Source: Eimeria necatrix
Lineage: Eukaryota; Apicomplexa; Conoidasida; Eucoccidiorida; Eimeriidae
Direction: 5' to 3'
DNA: 64,000 bases
NCBI RefSeq assembly: GCF_000499385.1
Contig: NW_013654563.1
Location: forward strand, 60,691 to 124,690
The position numbers and the translations under genes were made by a program. This document shows positions 35,291-46,222 of the stretch, one piece after another (positions within the stretch are counted from its first letter, which is position 1; each line of letters starts with the position of its first letter). Under the pieces are notes generated by a model, which was given only the letters and a program-made list of their open reading frames with translations, had not been told where the DNA came from and searched no databases.

Positions 35291-35331
35291 CCCAGGGTCT
35301 AGGGTTTAGGGTTTGGGGTTTAGGGTTTATT
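35291..35331 (+). repeat. Interstitial telomere-like AGGGTTT array
   Basis: Five degenerate heptamers: AGGGTCT, AGGGTTT, AGGGTTT, GGGGTTT, AGGGTTT. This is the plant/apicomplexan-type telomere heptamer, here far from any visible chromosome end. AGGGTTT-like repeats are known from repeat-rich segments of Eimeria chromosomes. Confidence 0.85.
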
Positions 35332-36643
35332 TCAGTATGAGCTGCCTTTGGCCGAATTTGCCATTATGAAGTGTTTGTGGGCATTCATTTAAACTCAATG
35401 AGGCCACAGGGCCACAAATGGCTGTAGCTAGCTAGCCCAGGGCAGCTAGCTACCAGTGTGGCTAGCCAGCTAGGAGTGGCTAGCAGCACAGCGCCGTGGC
35501 TTGGTGGCTTTTGCCTTTTAATATTATTACTATTATCGCTTTCCGCATTATTGAACTGTCTTGCAGTTTCAGAAGTGGCAAACAAAGAAGCCAAAGAAGA
35601 CACAAATGAGGGGCAATTTACGTTGAAATGCCCGTTTTTAGTGCTGTATGTACACTGAAGATGCATTCACTGTTTCACGCAATTCGCCGAAACCAATGCA
35701 ACCTCCAGTGGCCTCAATGGCCTAAAATAGATATATTTTTATTCTTTAGTATTCAAAGCAGCACTACTTGGCCTTTTTGGCTGTGCTTTCTGGACTAATT
35801 CGTTTGTTTCTCAACATGTAGGCCTCTGTTGAGGGCTTCGCTGGGCTGATTAGCTCAGGGTTGCTGCGGGTTCCCCTAGCGGGATGCCGCAAAGGGAGTG
35901 GCTTTTGAAGTTGCGTTGAAAAGTTTGTTTTGTGTGAGTGGCTTTGCAGTGGAGTTGGAAGTGATGTCAGTGCGGTGTATCTCCACCCCGCTGCAGCTGC
36001 ACGCAGCGTGCCGGGATCCGAGTTCCTTCTTCAACTAAAGAGCGCTCTCTGGCGCCAGTTTTGCAGGGATTTGCAAAAAAATAACATTGAAGCTGGAAGG
36101 CAACAAAAAGAGGCGCAGGAATTGGCTGCTGGCGGCAGATCGGCGCGCAGGTTGCTGCTGCTCTGGGGTGTATGCGCATCGTGCAGACGTGCAGAACTGG
36201 CCACTGCGGCACCTCCGAAAGAGTTGCAAGTTTTTTCTCCGTCCATTTCAAATTTAAACAACAAATTTTGAACTTTTAAGCGGATGTGTCGCAGTTTTCG
36301 GGCCCGCAGCAGCGCCGCCTGCCGACAGCAGCGACAGACAGCCCCAGCGGGCTGCTGGCCGTCTGGGCGAGTGCGGTGGCCCGGAGCCGCCGGTGTTCTT
36401 TTTTAGGTTTGACGCAAATCTTTTGCAGATTTAAACGGACAAGAGGAGAGCGGAGGGTCTCTGCTGCAGTTATTTGGAGCGTCTGCGTTGCCCCGCGTGG
36501 ACGGCGAGCCCTGCTGCTGCAGCGAGCGGCCTTTTCGCCGGCCTTCTGCAGCAGCAGCAGCGCGCTGAGGGCGTTTCCGCGCGCGTTGCTGCTGCAATGG
36601 GTGGCCCGGCCAGCTAGGGAGCCGCAGCAAGACCACGGGGGCC

Positions 36644-36674
<31 letters not shown>

Positions 36675-36709
36675 TGCGCTGTCTTGTGTGGCCGTCGCGC
36701 TGCAGCAAA
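35332..36709. other. Intergenic stretch upstream of the ERD2-related gene
   Basis: Nothing recognised. 35,420-35,480 holds a CTAGCTAGC-rich patch. A CTG run at 36,645-36,675 lies just before the ERD2-related start. A 113-codon frame (35930-36271) has no recognisable content. Confidence 0.45.
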
Positions 36710-36977
36710 ATGCTGCACCTCACGCTGCGCTGGCTCGCGCTCATTGCGCTGGCCGTGCTGTTCATTCTGCAGCAGCTCTACGAGCCCCTGGTGACCATTT
36801 GGGTGGCCTTGGGGGAGTTCTTCCACTGCGCCAGCTTCGTGCTGCTGCTGGACTTGCTGATCTCCAACAGGGGCTTCAAAGGACTCAGCGTCAAAACGCA
36901 AATTCTCTTCCTGCTCGTCTACTGGTTCCGCTACTTCGACAGCTTCTTCACCGACCATCCCAACCACTGGATCAAGG

Positions 36978-37013
<36 letters not shown>

Positions 37014-38692
37014 GCGTTTTTCCTGCTGCTGCTGCTGCGCGTTTGCCCTGCTGCTGCTGCTGCGTGGCTCCGTGCGCTGCGCAGCGGGTCAGCAAGACGA
37101 AGCCCCGAAGTCTGAGAAAGAAGTCTTTGCAGCTTTCTGCACAAAGAGCAGCAAACAGAGGCTCGAATTTCTTTTTCCCGCGCTGCTGCTTTGCTGCTGC
37201 TGCTGCTTTGCTGCTGCTGCTTTGCTGCTGCTGCTGCTTTTGCTGCGGAGGGTAGAGTTGAGTGTGTGCAAGACTAAGGGAGAAAAGGGACTTGTCGGAA
37301 AGCCGTTGCTGCAGCTGCTGCTGCTGCAGGGCTGCTGCTGGGGCTGTGTCTGCTGCTGCTGCGGTGGCAGGCGCTGAAGTTCTTCTACATGGCGAGCTCT
37401 TTGGTGCTGGTGCTTTCGATTTTCTGGCTGCGGCAGTCTTGGGAAAGAAGAAAAGACTCTTGTTCGCTGCCGGTCTTGTGCGTGTTGTCCGTTTTGCTGG
37501 GGACCCTCAACTTCCTGCTGGACCAGCCGAAGCCGGGGTCGAACTTTGAAGTTTTGCTGCAGTATTTGTGGATTATTTCGCATTATTTGCAGGTATTTAT
37601 TGAAAAAAGCGGAAATTTGATGTTTTTATTTCAAGTTTCCCGCGGATTCCGCAGCTTTCCGCAGCTTTCCGCGCGTTCAGCTTTCCGCGCGTGCAAGTTG
37701 AGGTGTACGTACACCCCGTGCCGCGTGCGCGCAGGGCTTCGCCATGCTCCCGCAGTTCATTTTTTGTTACCGCGATCCCGAAAACGGCGACAAGTTGTTG
37801 ACTTCTTACGTTTTAGTTTTGGGAACTTACAGGTTTTTCTACGCTCTCAACTGGATTGAACGCAAAGTCACCCACAACTTCTTCTACATTTCCGGCCCCG
37901 TCGGCCTCGCCATTCTCGCGATCTTCCTCGCGGACTTCATCGCTTTCAAACTCCGACACAAAAGCTGCATTTCTTCCTTCGTCCTCCGCATAGGTCGGCC
38001 GCTGCTGCTGCGCTGCTGCTGCTGCGCTGCTGCTGCTGCGCTGCTGCTGCTGCGCTGCTGCTGCTGCGCTGCTGCTGCACGGCGGTTGCTGGGCTGCTGC
38101 TGCGCTGGTGCTGCACGGCGGTTGCTGGGCTGCTGCTGCGCTGCTGCCGGGCTGCTGCCGGCCTGCGTCTGCTGCCGCGCTGCAGCTGGGCTGCTGCTGC
38201 GCTGCAGCAGGTCTGCTGCTGCCCCTGTGCTGCTGGAAGCCCTCGTTTTGCTGCTGCTGCTGCGGCGCTTCGTGCTGCGCAGACGACACAATGCAAGTCT
38301 CGAGGCTGCCGCTCCTTTCTGGACTTGGAGATGAATACGAACGCGTCAATCCGGAGGGGGGGGCCCCCGGGGGCCCCCCCTCGGGGCCCCCGGGCCCCAC
38401 AGTCATAGCTGTGGGGCGCGCGGCCCCTGTCGAGCTGGACTCCCGCACTGTGCAGGTTCTGGGGAGGCCCCAGGGGCCCCCGCTCTACGACGAGCCCCCA
38501 GGTGAGACTCCCCAGTGCTGCTGCTGCTGCTGCTGCTGCTGCTGCAGGGAGCCTGTGCTGCAGCGGCTGCTGCTGCTGCCCAGGCCCCGTGCTGCAGCGG
38601 CTGCTGCCCGGGGCCTGTGCTGCAGCTGCTGCTGCTGCTTCCCGGGGCCTGCGCTGCAGAGGCTGCTGCTGGTGCCCGGAGCCTCTGCTGCA

Positions 38693-38727
<35 letters not shown>

Positions 38728-38875
38728 GTTGTTTGCAGAGCCTTATGTGGCACCTTCTCTGCCGCCCCTTTCTCAACAAGGCGCAGCAAATGCTGCTCCC
38801 GAGGGGCCCACTCGGGCTTGCACAGTTCCTTCTTCTCCAGTTGCAAAAGAACTTGAGCTGAAGTCTCTTGTTTAG
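36710..38875 (+). CDS. ERD2-related protein (KDEL-receptor fold) with N- and C-terminal extensions, five exons
   Basis: The model is 36710-36976, 37371-37592, 37735-37993, 38283-38501, 38739-38875, 367 aa, with every junction GT-AG and in phase. Exons 1-3 align with the seven-helix KDEL receptor: the core begins near residue 32 (LGEFFHCASF), then WFRYFDSFF, NFEVLLQYLWIISHYLQ, MLPQFIF, YRFFYALNWIERK and FLADFIAF. Residues equivalent to Arg47, Asp50, Trp120, Asn165, Trp166, Arg169 and Asp193 of vertebrate receptors are kept. Arg5 is Val, and Glu117 and Glu127 are Gln. About 31 extra N-terminal residues could form an added helix. Exons 4-5 add a Pro/Gly-rich cytosolic tail of about 120 residues in place of the short dilysine tail. 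Canonical receptors return K/HDEL cargo from Golgi to ER. The changes suggest a divergent ERD2-related paralogue whose cargo role is uncertain. Confidence 0.8.
36977..37370 (+). repeat. CTG-repeat intron 1 of the ERD2-related gene
   Basis: The intron opens as GTG(CTG)n immediately at the donor and carries three further CTG/TTTGCTGCTG clusters before the GTGGCAG acceptor. The repeats stay open in other frames and create false exons. Confidence 0.75.
37994..38282 (+). repeat. GCTGCTGCTGCG repeat intron 3 of the ERD2-related gene
   Basis: Tandem GCTGCTGCTGCG units of 12-15 bp at 38,000-38,080, then a roughly 33-bp unit containing CACGGCGGTTGCTGGGCTGC twice, and diverged copies to about 38,220. 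It ends at the acceptor GTGCTGCGCAG. Confidence 0.7.
38355..38400. repeat. G/C-run palindromic cluster in ERD2-related exon 4
   Basis: GGGGGGGCCCCCGGGGGCCC followed by similar runs can fold into GC hairpins and codes for Gly/Pro-rich peptide in the cytosolic tail. Related modules occur at 60,280-60,318 and 63,266-63,303. Confidence 0.7.
38502..38738 (+). repeat. Minisatellite-like intron 4 of the ERD2-related gene
   Basis: Imperfect 40-55-bp units carrying CCGGGGCCTGTGCTGCAG and CTG runs, with at least four copies. It is bounded by a strong CAG/GTGAGA donor and a TTTGCAG acceptor. Confidence 0.65.
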
Positions 38876-38960
38876 TCTCAGGAAGCTCCCGGCGCTGCTG
38901 CTGCTGGTTGGCTGTTTGCTTCTCCCGCTGCGGGCAGCTGGGGGCCTCCAGAGCTGCGCG

Positions 38961-39000
<40 letters not shown>

Positions 39001-40229
39001 GCGGCGGCGGTGGCGGCGGCGCCCGTGGGGCCCTGCTGCAGCTTTCTAGCCAGAGAAGAGGCCCCACTTGCCATTAATGGCCCCACAGCTGGCAGCTTAA
39101 CGGGCTGGCTGCGTGCAAAGAAAGCCACGCTGCTGGGGGCTGGCTGAAGCAGCAGCAGCAGCAGCAGCGGCCGCCAGGGGCGGGGCAGCAGAAGTTGATT
39201 TGAGTTCAAGTTGCGTTTCCTGCAGCCGCGGCTGCAGCAGCGGCTGCAGCAGCGGCTACGGCGGCGCTGCAGCAGCGGCGCTGCAGCAGCGGCGCTGCAG
39301 CAGCGGCAGCGGCAGCCGCTGCAGCAGCAGCTGCAGCAGCGCTGCAGCAGCTGCTGCAGCAGCGGCTGCAGCAGCACTGTACAGACAGCACAGATGGGTG
39401 GGTGCTTCGTCAGGTTTGCTTACTTTCGACACAATTAACAAACGGAAAGTGACTTTTGCAATGCCCTTTGTTTAGGCAAGAAGCCTTCGGGCCAAGTTTG
39501 CTTCAGGGCTGAGTTTGTTTGCAAACAAATTCAAAACTGCATCTTGCAGCAAACCTGCGCTTTCTAGTTTGATAAAGGAGAGGCTCCCGCAGTTCAAGTT
39601 TTTGCAAAAACAAACAAAATGCAGAAAATGTTTTACATTTTTATGCAAAAACAAATGGAGTGTATGTACCCTTGTTTACTCTTTGTGCAGTGAGCGTTGC
39701 GGCTGGAAACTGGCGCTGCTCATAGTTGAATTCTTGAATTTGAGTTGAAAACTTTTGCTAATCGGGGAAAAGCCGGAAAATTCTTTTGCAAGGCAACTAA
39801 TGACATTTAGAAGTAACTTGAAATCGGCAGAGAGGTTAAAGAAGAGTTGAAATGGAAAGGATCGCTAGAGGCTCGCGAGGCGGCCCCTGGGAGGCAGGGG
39901 CTTGTTTGGGGGGAATTTGGCAGCAAAAACGAAGCAAAGTAGAAATTCCTTTGCAAAATCGAAGTAAAGTGCAGCAACTTGAGTTAAATCCAGCAAAGGA
40001 AGTCACTGAACTGTTGAATCGCGAATAAAATTCGCCCAGTGACCCCGCGAATGGGCAGGCGGCACTGAGCTCTGCATTCACCATTGGCTTGAATCATTTC
40101 AGAAATGCACATTTCAGAAAAGACACGGATGAGCCACCAACCCAGAAAGGAATTTCAAAAAGATAAGGAATGCAGAGGAGCTGCAAGAAAGGATCTGCAA
40201 AGCAGCGCAATCAAATCAATTTTCCAACT
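38876..40229. other. Spacer with CTG run and GCTGCAGCAGCG repeats
   Basis: 38,960-39,020 is a CTG run passing into GGCGGCGGTGGCGGCG. 39,225-39,375 is built of GCTGCAGCAGCG-type units. 39,400-40,229 is plain sequence in which I see no gene. Confidence 0.5.
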
Positions 40230-40733
40230 TCACAGATTCTCCCGGAACTCCCAGGCCTTCATTGAGTAATATGCAACATTCGTGACTCCAATAGTCAGCA
40301 GAAGTAGAGGAGCGACTTTCCTGGACGCCTGCAGAAAGCAGCAGCAGCAAAAGGAAAGCTGTCTTCGTTTTTCGTGAAAAAACGGCGTTTGGCGCTTTAA
40401 AACATGCACAAACTCGAACATTTATTGTTTTATTATATATTTATTAGTTTGTTTGCAAAAATTCAAGAAAATGTTGACGGCTTGCTGCTGCTGCATGCGC
40501 ACCCGACACCACCTCCTCGCGCCTATGGCGGTGCAGGCGGCGCCCGAAGCTGCAGCGGCGATGCTGGCAAAGCCAATGTGGTCCGTTTTCTGAATGGCCA
40601 GGCCCGAGACGGCAAAGGCGCAGCAAAGAGCAGCTCCTCCTGCAAGAGAAGCTGCTGATCCTGCCCGCAAATAGCCGTACATGCCGCAGCCGAGGACTGC
40701 AGCAGCGCTGGAGAGGGCCAAGTGCTGCGCCAT
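40230..40733 (-). CDS. TMEM14-family small membrane protein, two exons, 109 aa
   Basis: The model is complement(40230-40328, 40503-40733), phase 0 to phase 0. Exon 1 (77 codons) holds the family signature GYLRAGSAASLAGG after the first hydrophobic segment, then a second and third hydrophobic stretch. Exon 2 supplies the fourth (KVAPLLLLTIGVTNVAYYSM) and a short charged end. Total length is typical of TMEM14/UPF0136 proteins (about 100-115 aa, four helices). Vertebrate TMEM14C is an inner-mitochondrial-membrane protein implicated in protoporphyrin transport for haem synthesis, while other members act in chloroplast or ER lipid export, so the substrate here is unknown. The start is the ATG at 40733. 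The intron carries GCAGCAGCAG near the donor and GCTGCTGCTG before the acceptor. Confidence 0.75.
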
Positions 40734-41793
40734 ACTTTCGAAGCTGAAAGGATCACACGGGAAAACGCGAATTCGCGCTGTTTCGGCTCCACGCCCAACA
40801 CTCGGCGCCGGCGAACCTGCAATATATTCGCTACAGCCCTAATCTAAGCCTCCTCTCAAGAATTAACGCTCTTGTCTCGAAAATAAAATGCATCAATCAC
40901 TGTATTGTATTGTCCGCAGCGTTCAAACCCGCAGCACAGGCCTCCGCATTGCAGAATTACGCCCAAGAGTTCTCCAGCCCGCTGTTGTCACTGGGGCCCC
41001 TCTAGTGCAGTGAATGCATGCAATATTCCCCTTGCGAAGCAAAATATTGTGACATTCTCTGTTTTATTATTAAAATTTATCTGCAAATTTCCACCTTCAC
41101 ACCCTCGTGTCGATTCCTTCCATAGGATCCCGGCTTTGTCGTTGCTGCCGACCGCTCTGGGCGCCCTGGGCAAACTCTGCAATGTTGCAAGTTTGTGCAG
41201 CGGCAATAGTAAAGTGCCTCTATATGTCTTAAACTGACTTTTCCATTTGTTGTCGGAGGAACAAAAGGGGTAAACATGAGGCTAGATGTATATGAAGATC
41301 AGCCAGCCCGCTGTGAACTCGCGGGCGAGCACAAGATTTCGGGAGGAATCGGCTGACTAAAGCAGCGCTTAAACTTGTCTATTTCCATTTAGTTTTACTA
41401 AATATTTGCGTGCCAATATGTAAGCTAGTTCTAATCTTTCTAGTCTTCCATTGGCGGCTCATTGTGGTGAAATTGCACACGCCGCTCGTTCCCTGCACCG
41501 TCGCCTCTCAGAAGAGTATATAATTGCCCTCATGCGCCACAAACTGGCTCCGAGTTAACCTCAAAAAAGCTCAAACAAAAAAAAGAAAAAGCAGAAGCAT
41601 CACTTGTTCAAATACAGTGTCGTTTGGTGGACTTTCTGCTGCTTTCTGCTCCTTTCCCGCTGCTGCTCAACTGCGTCAGCAAGCAGTAAGTAGCCCTCCC
41701 TTTAGGCCCTCATTTAAACTTGCAAGTTGAAATGATCCATCTGCTTTGGCATAATGCGTTAGTAAAAAGTCAACTTCTCGGGTTCTAACGCCC
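40734..41793. other. Spacer between two minus-strand genes, nothing recognised
   Basis: No frame with recognisable content. The longest is a 110-codon plus frame at 40905-41237 without family features. The sequence is largely free of CAG repeats. Confidence 0.5.
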
Positions 41794-44700
41794 TTAGATC
41801 ATATTGCCGTTGCCGAAAATGTTCTGCGGGTCGACGGCGCCCTTGGTGGCGCGCAGGAGTTCCATCCCTGCAGAAATACCGAAAGTGGACGCGAAACGGA
41901 AAACAAAACAGCAAATAAACGGATTAAGACAGAATACGCAAGGACAATGCAGCAGCAAGGCAGCAAACAAGGCCGCGCTGTAAGGTTTCCGTTGTAAGGT
42001 TTCTGTTTTGTTCAAAGTGCAGCTCTCGAGCTTCGTTTTTACCGGTTTTGCCGACTGCTTTGGCCATGAACTCTTTCCTCAGCTTCCCAACACCATGGTG
42101 GTGAGAAATCGATCCTTTGCAGTCCAGAATGACTTGGCGCGCATTGTGTTCGACTTCACTGAAGACCTGCAAGAGGAGCAGCAAGCAGCAGCAGCAGCAA
42201 CAAAAGGGCCATTCACAGCGCAAGCAGAACAAAGCAACGCAAAATAGACAAACTATAAATGATAGTGCTTAGATAGTCAGCTTTATTCAAATGCATTGTC
42301 GCATCTGCTTCTACAACTTCAATTTGAAAGAATGCACCCACTCACCTTTATGGGTTCCCTGAGCCCTGCCCAGTTGAAGCCAAAATAAAAGTACAAAACG
42401 GCGCCTCCGTCGTAAACTTGTGTGAGTCGCACCATAACCAAAGGCGGGTATTTAATGCCGAGGCGGGAACAGTCACTTTTTATTCTATCCTTAACCCTCT
42501 GGTAGCAAACCAACACCACTGGCCACGCCATGGAGGCCTCGAAAGATTCAACAATCCAGTGATGTTCCATGATGAAGTCCCTGAGACAGACATAAAAACC
42601 TTCTTCTTGTGCATTCAAAATGAACAGAGATGTTGTATTCGCACATATGCCCGCAAGCATTACTGCATTTGCCTTTGAGGTTGTCCGTGCACCTCTGAAA
42701 GCATGTATTTCGGTATAAGATTATCATAAGTTGTTTTTTTCTTCTGTTTTGAATAGTATCTCAATAAGAGGTGACAGGGGAGTGGGATCACCTCAAATAT
42801 GCAATTAAGAAAGTCATTTGGTATCCTCTCTCCCCGTTGCTGCTCCCGGCCGGAAGGGCTCCGTAAAGTTTCGCAGCTTTATATATGTTGCTTCGCTGTG
42901 TATTTACTTCCTCTGTGGTGCCCTCGAAAACGAGAGTGCAGCCGCACAGGTCTTCTTCCTTCCACCCCTTGATCTTGTTCAGGTAAAATTTCTTGAGGCG
43001 GTCGGCCAACAGCTCCTTCAACGGGGGACCCCCTGTGAGAACAGAACACGGTGTTGCTGAAAGCCATGAGCAGGGCGGGAATAAAGAAAAATATATTTGG
43101 TATTTAAATGGGTATTATTACAAAGAAACACGCTGCACCCCAACGAGACGCAAGTCCCTGAGATTTGATCACGGGCAAGAATGAACAAGTTGTGCATGAA
43201 CTACATGAAAAGAAGCAGACAAATACGATTAAGTTTGTGACTAAGTACTTTAAATGTGCGCCGCAGCAACCACACAGCAAATCAAACCCATGGGACATGC
43301 CGAGCCAATGAACTAGTCGAAATATACCTGGGGGTGACACCCTGAAAAGGGAGCCGCACTGCGTCTGCGTCTTGTCCATCAGACGAATACTGGCTGGCTG
43401 TAAATTGTCCAAAGCGACATGTCGTAAAAAGTGAACGCCAGCAGTAAAGGTAGGGAAGGCGAGGCAGCCGTAGGCCTTGCACTGTGCAGCCCCCATAGAA
43501 AACAAACACACGACACCCAATTAACATGAATTAATCAAGAGATTCCACTAAATGCAGAGAGGTCCACTGGTCACACGGATTGGAATAAGGGCCTGGGGTC
43601 CTACTCCAAGTACGGGAACGAAATGCGTGTGTGAGCCTTCTAATGCAAGCAAAGCTAATCTGGCGCCTGCGTAATGCAGGCGTTTCTGCCATTGCGACTA
43701 AGCTCTATGAATTATTTCTGTTGCTGCTTAGCTCTTCAGCACAGCAGCACGGGCTATCCCTCATTTCAGCAGAAGGCAGCGCAGCAGCCCAGACAATGGT
43801 CATTTTGGACCAGTGGTCTGTTTCTTCTCACCTCGGGCAGCAACTTGACCTTCAGCAGCACCTGCGTGATAATGCCTAAAGTCCCTTCACTACCCAACAT
43901 CAGCTGCTGCAGAGAAGGGCCCGAGGAAACCCGAGGCGCGGATTGCTGCTGGTTTAAACTGCCCTTCGAGGTGACTACCACCACGTCCACCACCATGTCC
44001 TCTATGTTGCCATAGCGGTTCTTTTTCATGCCTTGAAACAAAAAATAATTAAAACAATTGCGAGAGATGTTTTCTCAGCGCCTTCATATCCCTACTTTTT
44101 AACTCTCCACCTAGTGTTGGAGTTTCTGTTGCCACCAGGCTCCTGAACGCGCCAGCTAGGCAGGGGAGAACGGCCAGCAGCCTTCTAGCTAGCTGTTCAG
44201 GCAGCTGGCTAGCTAGCTAGCTAGCTAGCTAGCTAGCTGTGTGGTTCTCACCTGAGGCCCTGGTGGCCACCCAGCCGCCCACAGTGCTGAACTCCATGCT
44301 GTCGGGCTCGTGGCCCAGAGTGACCCCGTGCCTGCGGAGCCTTTCTTCGAGGGAAGCGCCCACGGCCCCCGCCTCTACCCACATGAGCAAAGCGTCTTTG
44401 TCAAGAAAAAGAATTCGTTGCATAAAAGCCAAAGACACTGTCGCCACCATGCGGCTTTCAGACACAGGCACTGCCACCCCCAAAGTCACCGAAGTCCCAC
44501 CCCCAAACGGAATCAAGCAAACATTATGCCGGGAAGCGCACTCCACAATGGCCTCCACGTCCTGCGCAGTCCAAAGCCCCACAAACACGCATGCACCGCA
44601 TGCAGCGCATGCAGCGCATGCAGCGGATTCGGGGGATGCAGCGCATGCAGCGCATGCAGCGGATTCGGGGGATGCAGCGCATGCAGCACAGGCAGAAGCA

Positions 44701-44899
44701 CGAGAACACGGGCAAAGGGGGAATCCACGGGGGAACGAAGGCTCGTAGAAAGAAAGCAAAGGAGTGGAAACAGCGGCAGAAACAAAGACAAAAGCCCATG
44801 GAAGGCAGAAGCAGCGAAAAATAGACGCAGCCACAAGGCAGAGGCAGCAGCAGGGCTGACGGAGGCGCAAAGGAGAGCAGCAGCTTCGGGGAAACCGAA

Positions 44900-44935
<36 letters not shown>

Positions 44936-46222
44936 TGAAGGCACCTTGTGTTCCTTCGGATACAACACCACGTCGGGCAGCCTCGCCACAGTCCCGTATC
45001 TCAACTCGAAGATCTCGTTGCAGGTGTGTCCGTGGCCATGGAAAAGCCGCTCTTTTTCAGAGTTCGCCACTTCAATTTCAGGAGCCTGCAGCAGCAGCTT
45101 TCGGGTGCACGCGCTGCTGCTGCCACTTGCTGCTGCCTCTTGCTGCTGCCTCTTGCTGCTGCCGCTTGCTGCTGCCACTTGCTGCTGCCACTTTCACTAA
45201 GGCTTAACTAATGAGGCAGCAAAAAGGCTATTTAGCAGCTACGTGTTGCATATCTGCCCACAGAAAACTCATGTCTATGTGGATCGGAACAGCAGCAGGT
45301 GGTGTGAGTGCAACTGAGTCCTACAAGGCCATCTTGAACTGGACATTTATTTCTTTCAAGTTGTACAGAATACTTCTCATTAATTAAACATTTCTTTTCA
45401 AATTAAACCTGTAAAAAGTGAAAACGGCTTAAGTGGAGGAGTTGCTGCTGCGGCTTGAGCTTCTCCTAGCCAGTGCACTTCTGCTGTATCCCTGAGCCTC
45501 TCTAACAATCACTAAAAAGTACCAGCTGCTGCAGCTCCTTAATAAAGGCTTCGTTGTAAACCCGCTGCGGGGGTATCACAAGAGTGTCTTGAGCTGGCGA
45601 ACTGAAGGCAAACTCTATGCCCGGAATGGACTCCATGAATTCGTGCCAGTGGCCCATGTCCACGCCGCAGAGGGAGTATCTGCAGAGAGGCAGCAACACA
45701 TTGAAGCAGCAGCAATGGCTGCAAAAAAGCCACTTTGTTCGCCATGGAGGAGCAGCAGCAGCAGCAGCACTTTCTGCTGCTGCTGCTGCTGCTGCTGCTG
45801 TGTGGCACTGCTGACCGGGAGCCGTGAAGGCGAATCATTGAGGCGCTCGACATGGACACGTAAGTGTCGCAGTAGCCCCAGCCGTTCCACTTGCAAGTTT
45901 CGACTTTGTTGCGGCCAAAGAGGCGGCAGTCCATCACAGAGTGGCCCCCCCCTGACCTCTCGGCAAAAACGTGCAGCGCCAAACGCAGCGAACTTGGAGA
46001 CCCGAAAAAGGGAGCCATCCACGACGCGTCTCCTTTGCAGTCATCTTTGGGGTCTGCGAAGTCCTTTGCGCGCGTCGCCAGCTGCTGCTGCTGCTCCTCA
46101 GCTTTCTGCTGCTGCTGCTGCTGCTCAGGCTTCCGCTGCTGCTGCTCCCGTGCCTGCTGCTGCGCACCCCGGACTCCAGCAGCCCCAGAAGGCCCTGAGC
46201 GGGCCTGCCCAGAGCTGCTCAT
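41794..46222 (-). CDS. AGPS: Alkyldihydroxyacetonephosphate synthase (alkylglycerone-phosphate synthase), ten exons
   Basis: The model is complement(41794-41867, 42043-42166, 42346-42580, 42792-43032, 43328-43481, 43832-44031, 44252-44561, 44945-45085, 45523-45679, 45816-46222), 680 aa, all GT-AG and in phase. It is a flavoenzyme that exchanges the acyl chain of acyl-DHAP for a fatty alcohol, the step that creates the ether bond of ether lipids and plasmalogens. Family blocks in order are [28 protein letters not shown] (FAD-binding), [81 protein letters not shown] (active-site His cluster) and VDPQNIFGN. Length is close to human (658). The extra is mostly a Gln-rich N-terminus. The protein ends NMI, so it lacks a PTS1, and I see no PTS2 in the N-terminal residues. 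Confidence 0.92.
44205..44240. repeat. (TAGC)n array in AGPS intron 4
   Basis: About eight tandem GCTA tetramers ending a few bases from the exon 4 donor at 44251. A CTAG-rich patch precedes it from about 44,150. Confidence 0.85.
44586..44700. repeat. 9-bp ATGCAGCGC minisatellite with 36-bp higher-order unit, in AGPS intron 3
   Basis: Units ATGCAGCGC, ATGCAGCGC, ATGCAGCGG, ATTCGGGGG form a 36-bp block present twice with partial copies on both sides. It lies inside the AGPS intron 44562-44944. A CAG run (CTG on the sense strand) is at 44,903-44,932 in the same intron. Confidence 0.85.
45090..45205. repeat. CTTGCTGCTGC repeats in AGPS intron 2
   Basis: Several copies of CTTGCTGCTGCC(A/T) on the plus strand between about 45,120 and 45,190, next to the exon 3 acceptor. 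On the sense strand they read GGCAGCAGCAAG. Confidence 0.7.

Noticed and set aside
37946..39377. Long minus-strand frames (373 and 324 codons)
   Set aside because: They run antisense through the introns and exons of the ERD2-related gene and are made of Gln, Ala and Ser repeats.
44586..44700. Possible CRISPR-like spaced repeat
   Set aside because: The repeats are contiguous tandem units without unique spacers, inside a eukaryotic intron.
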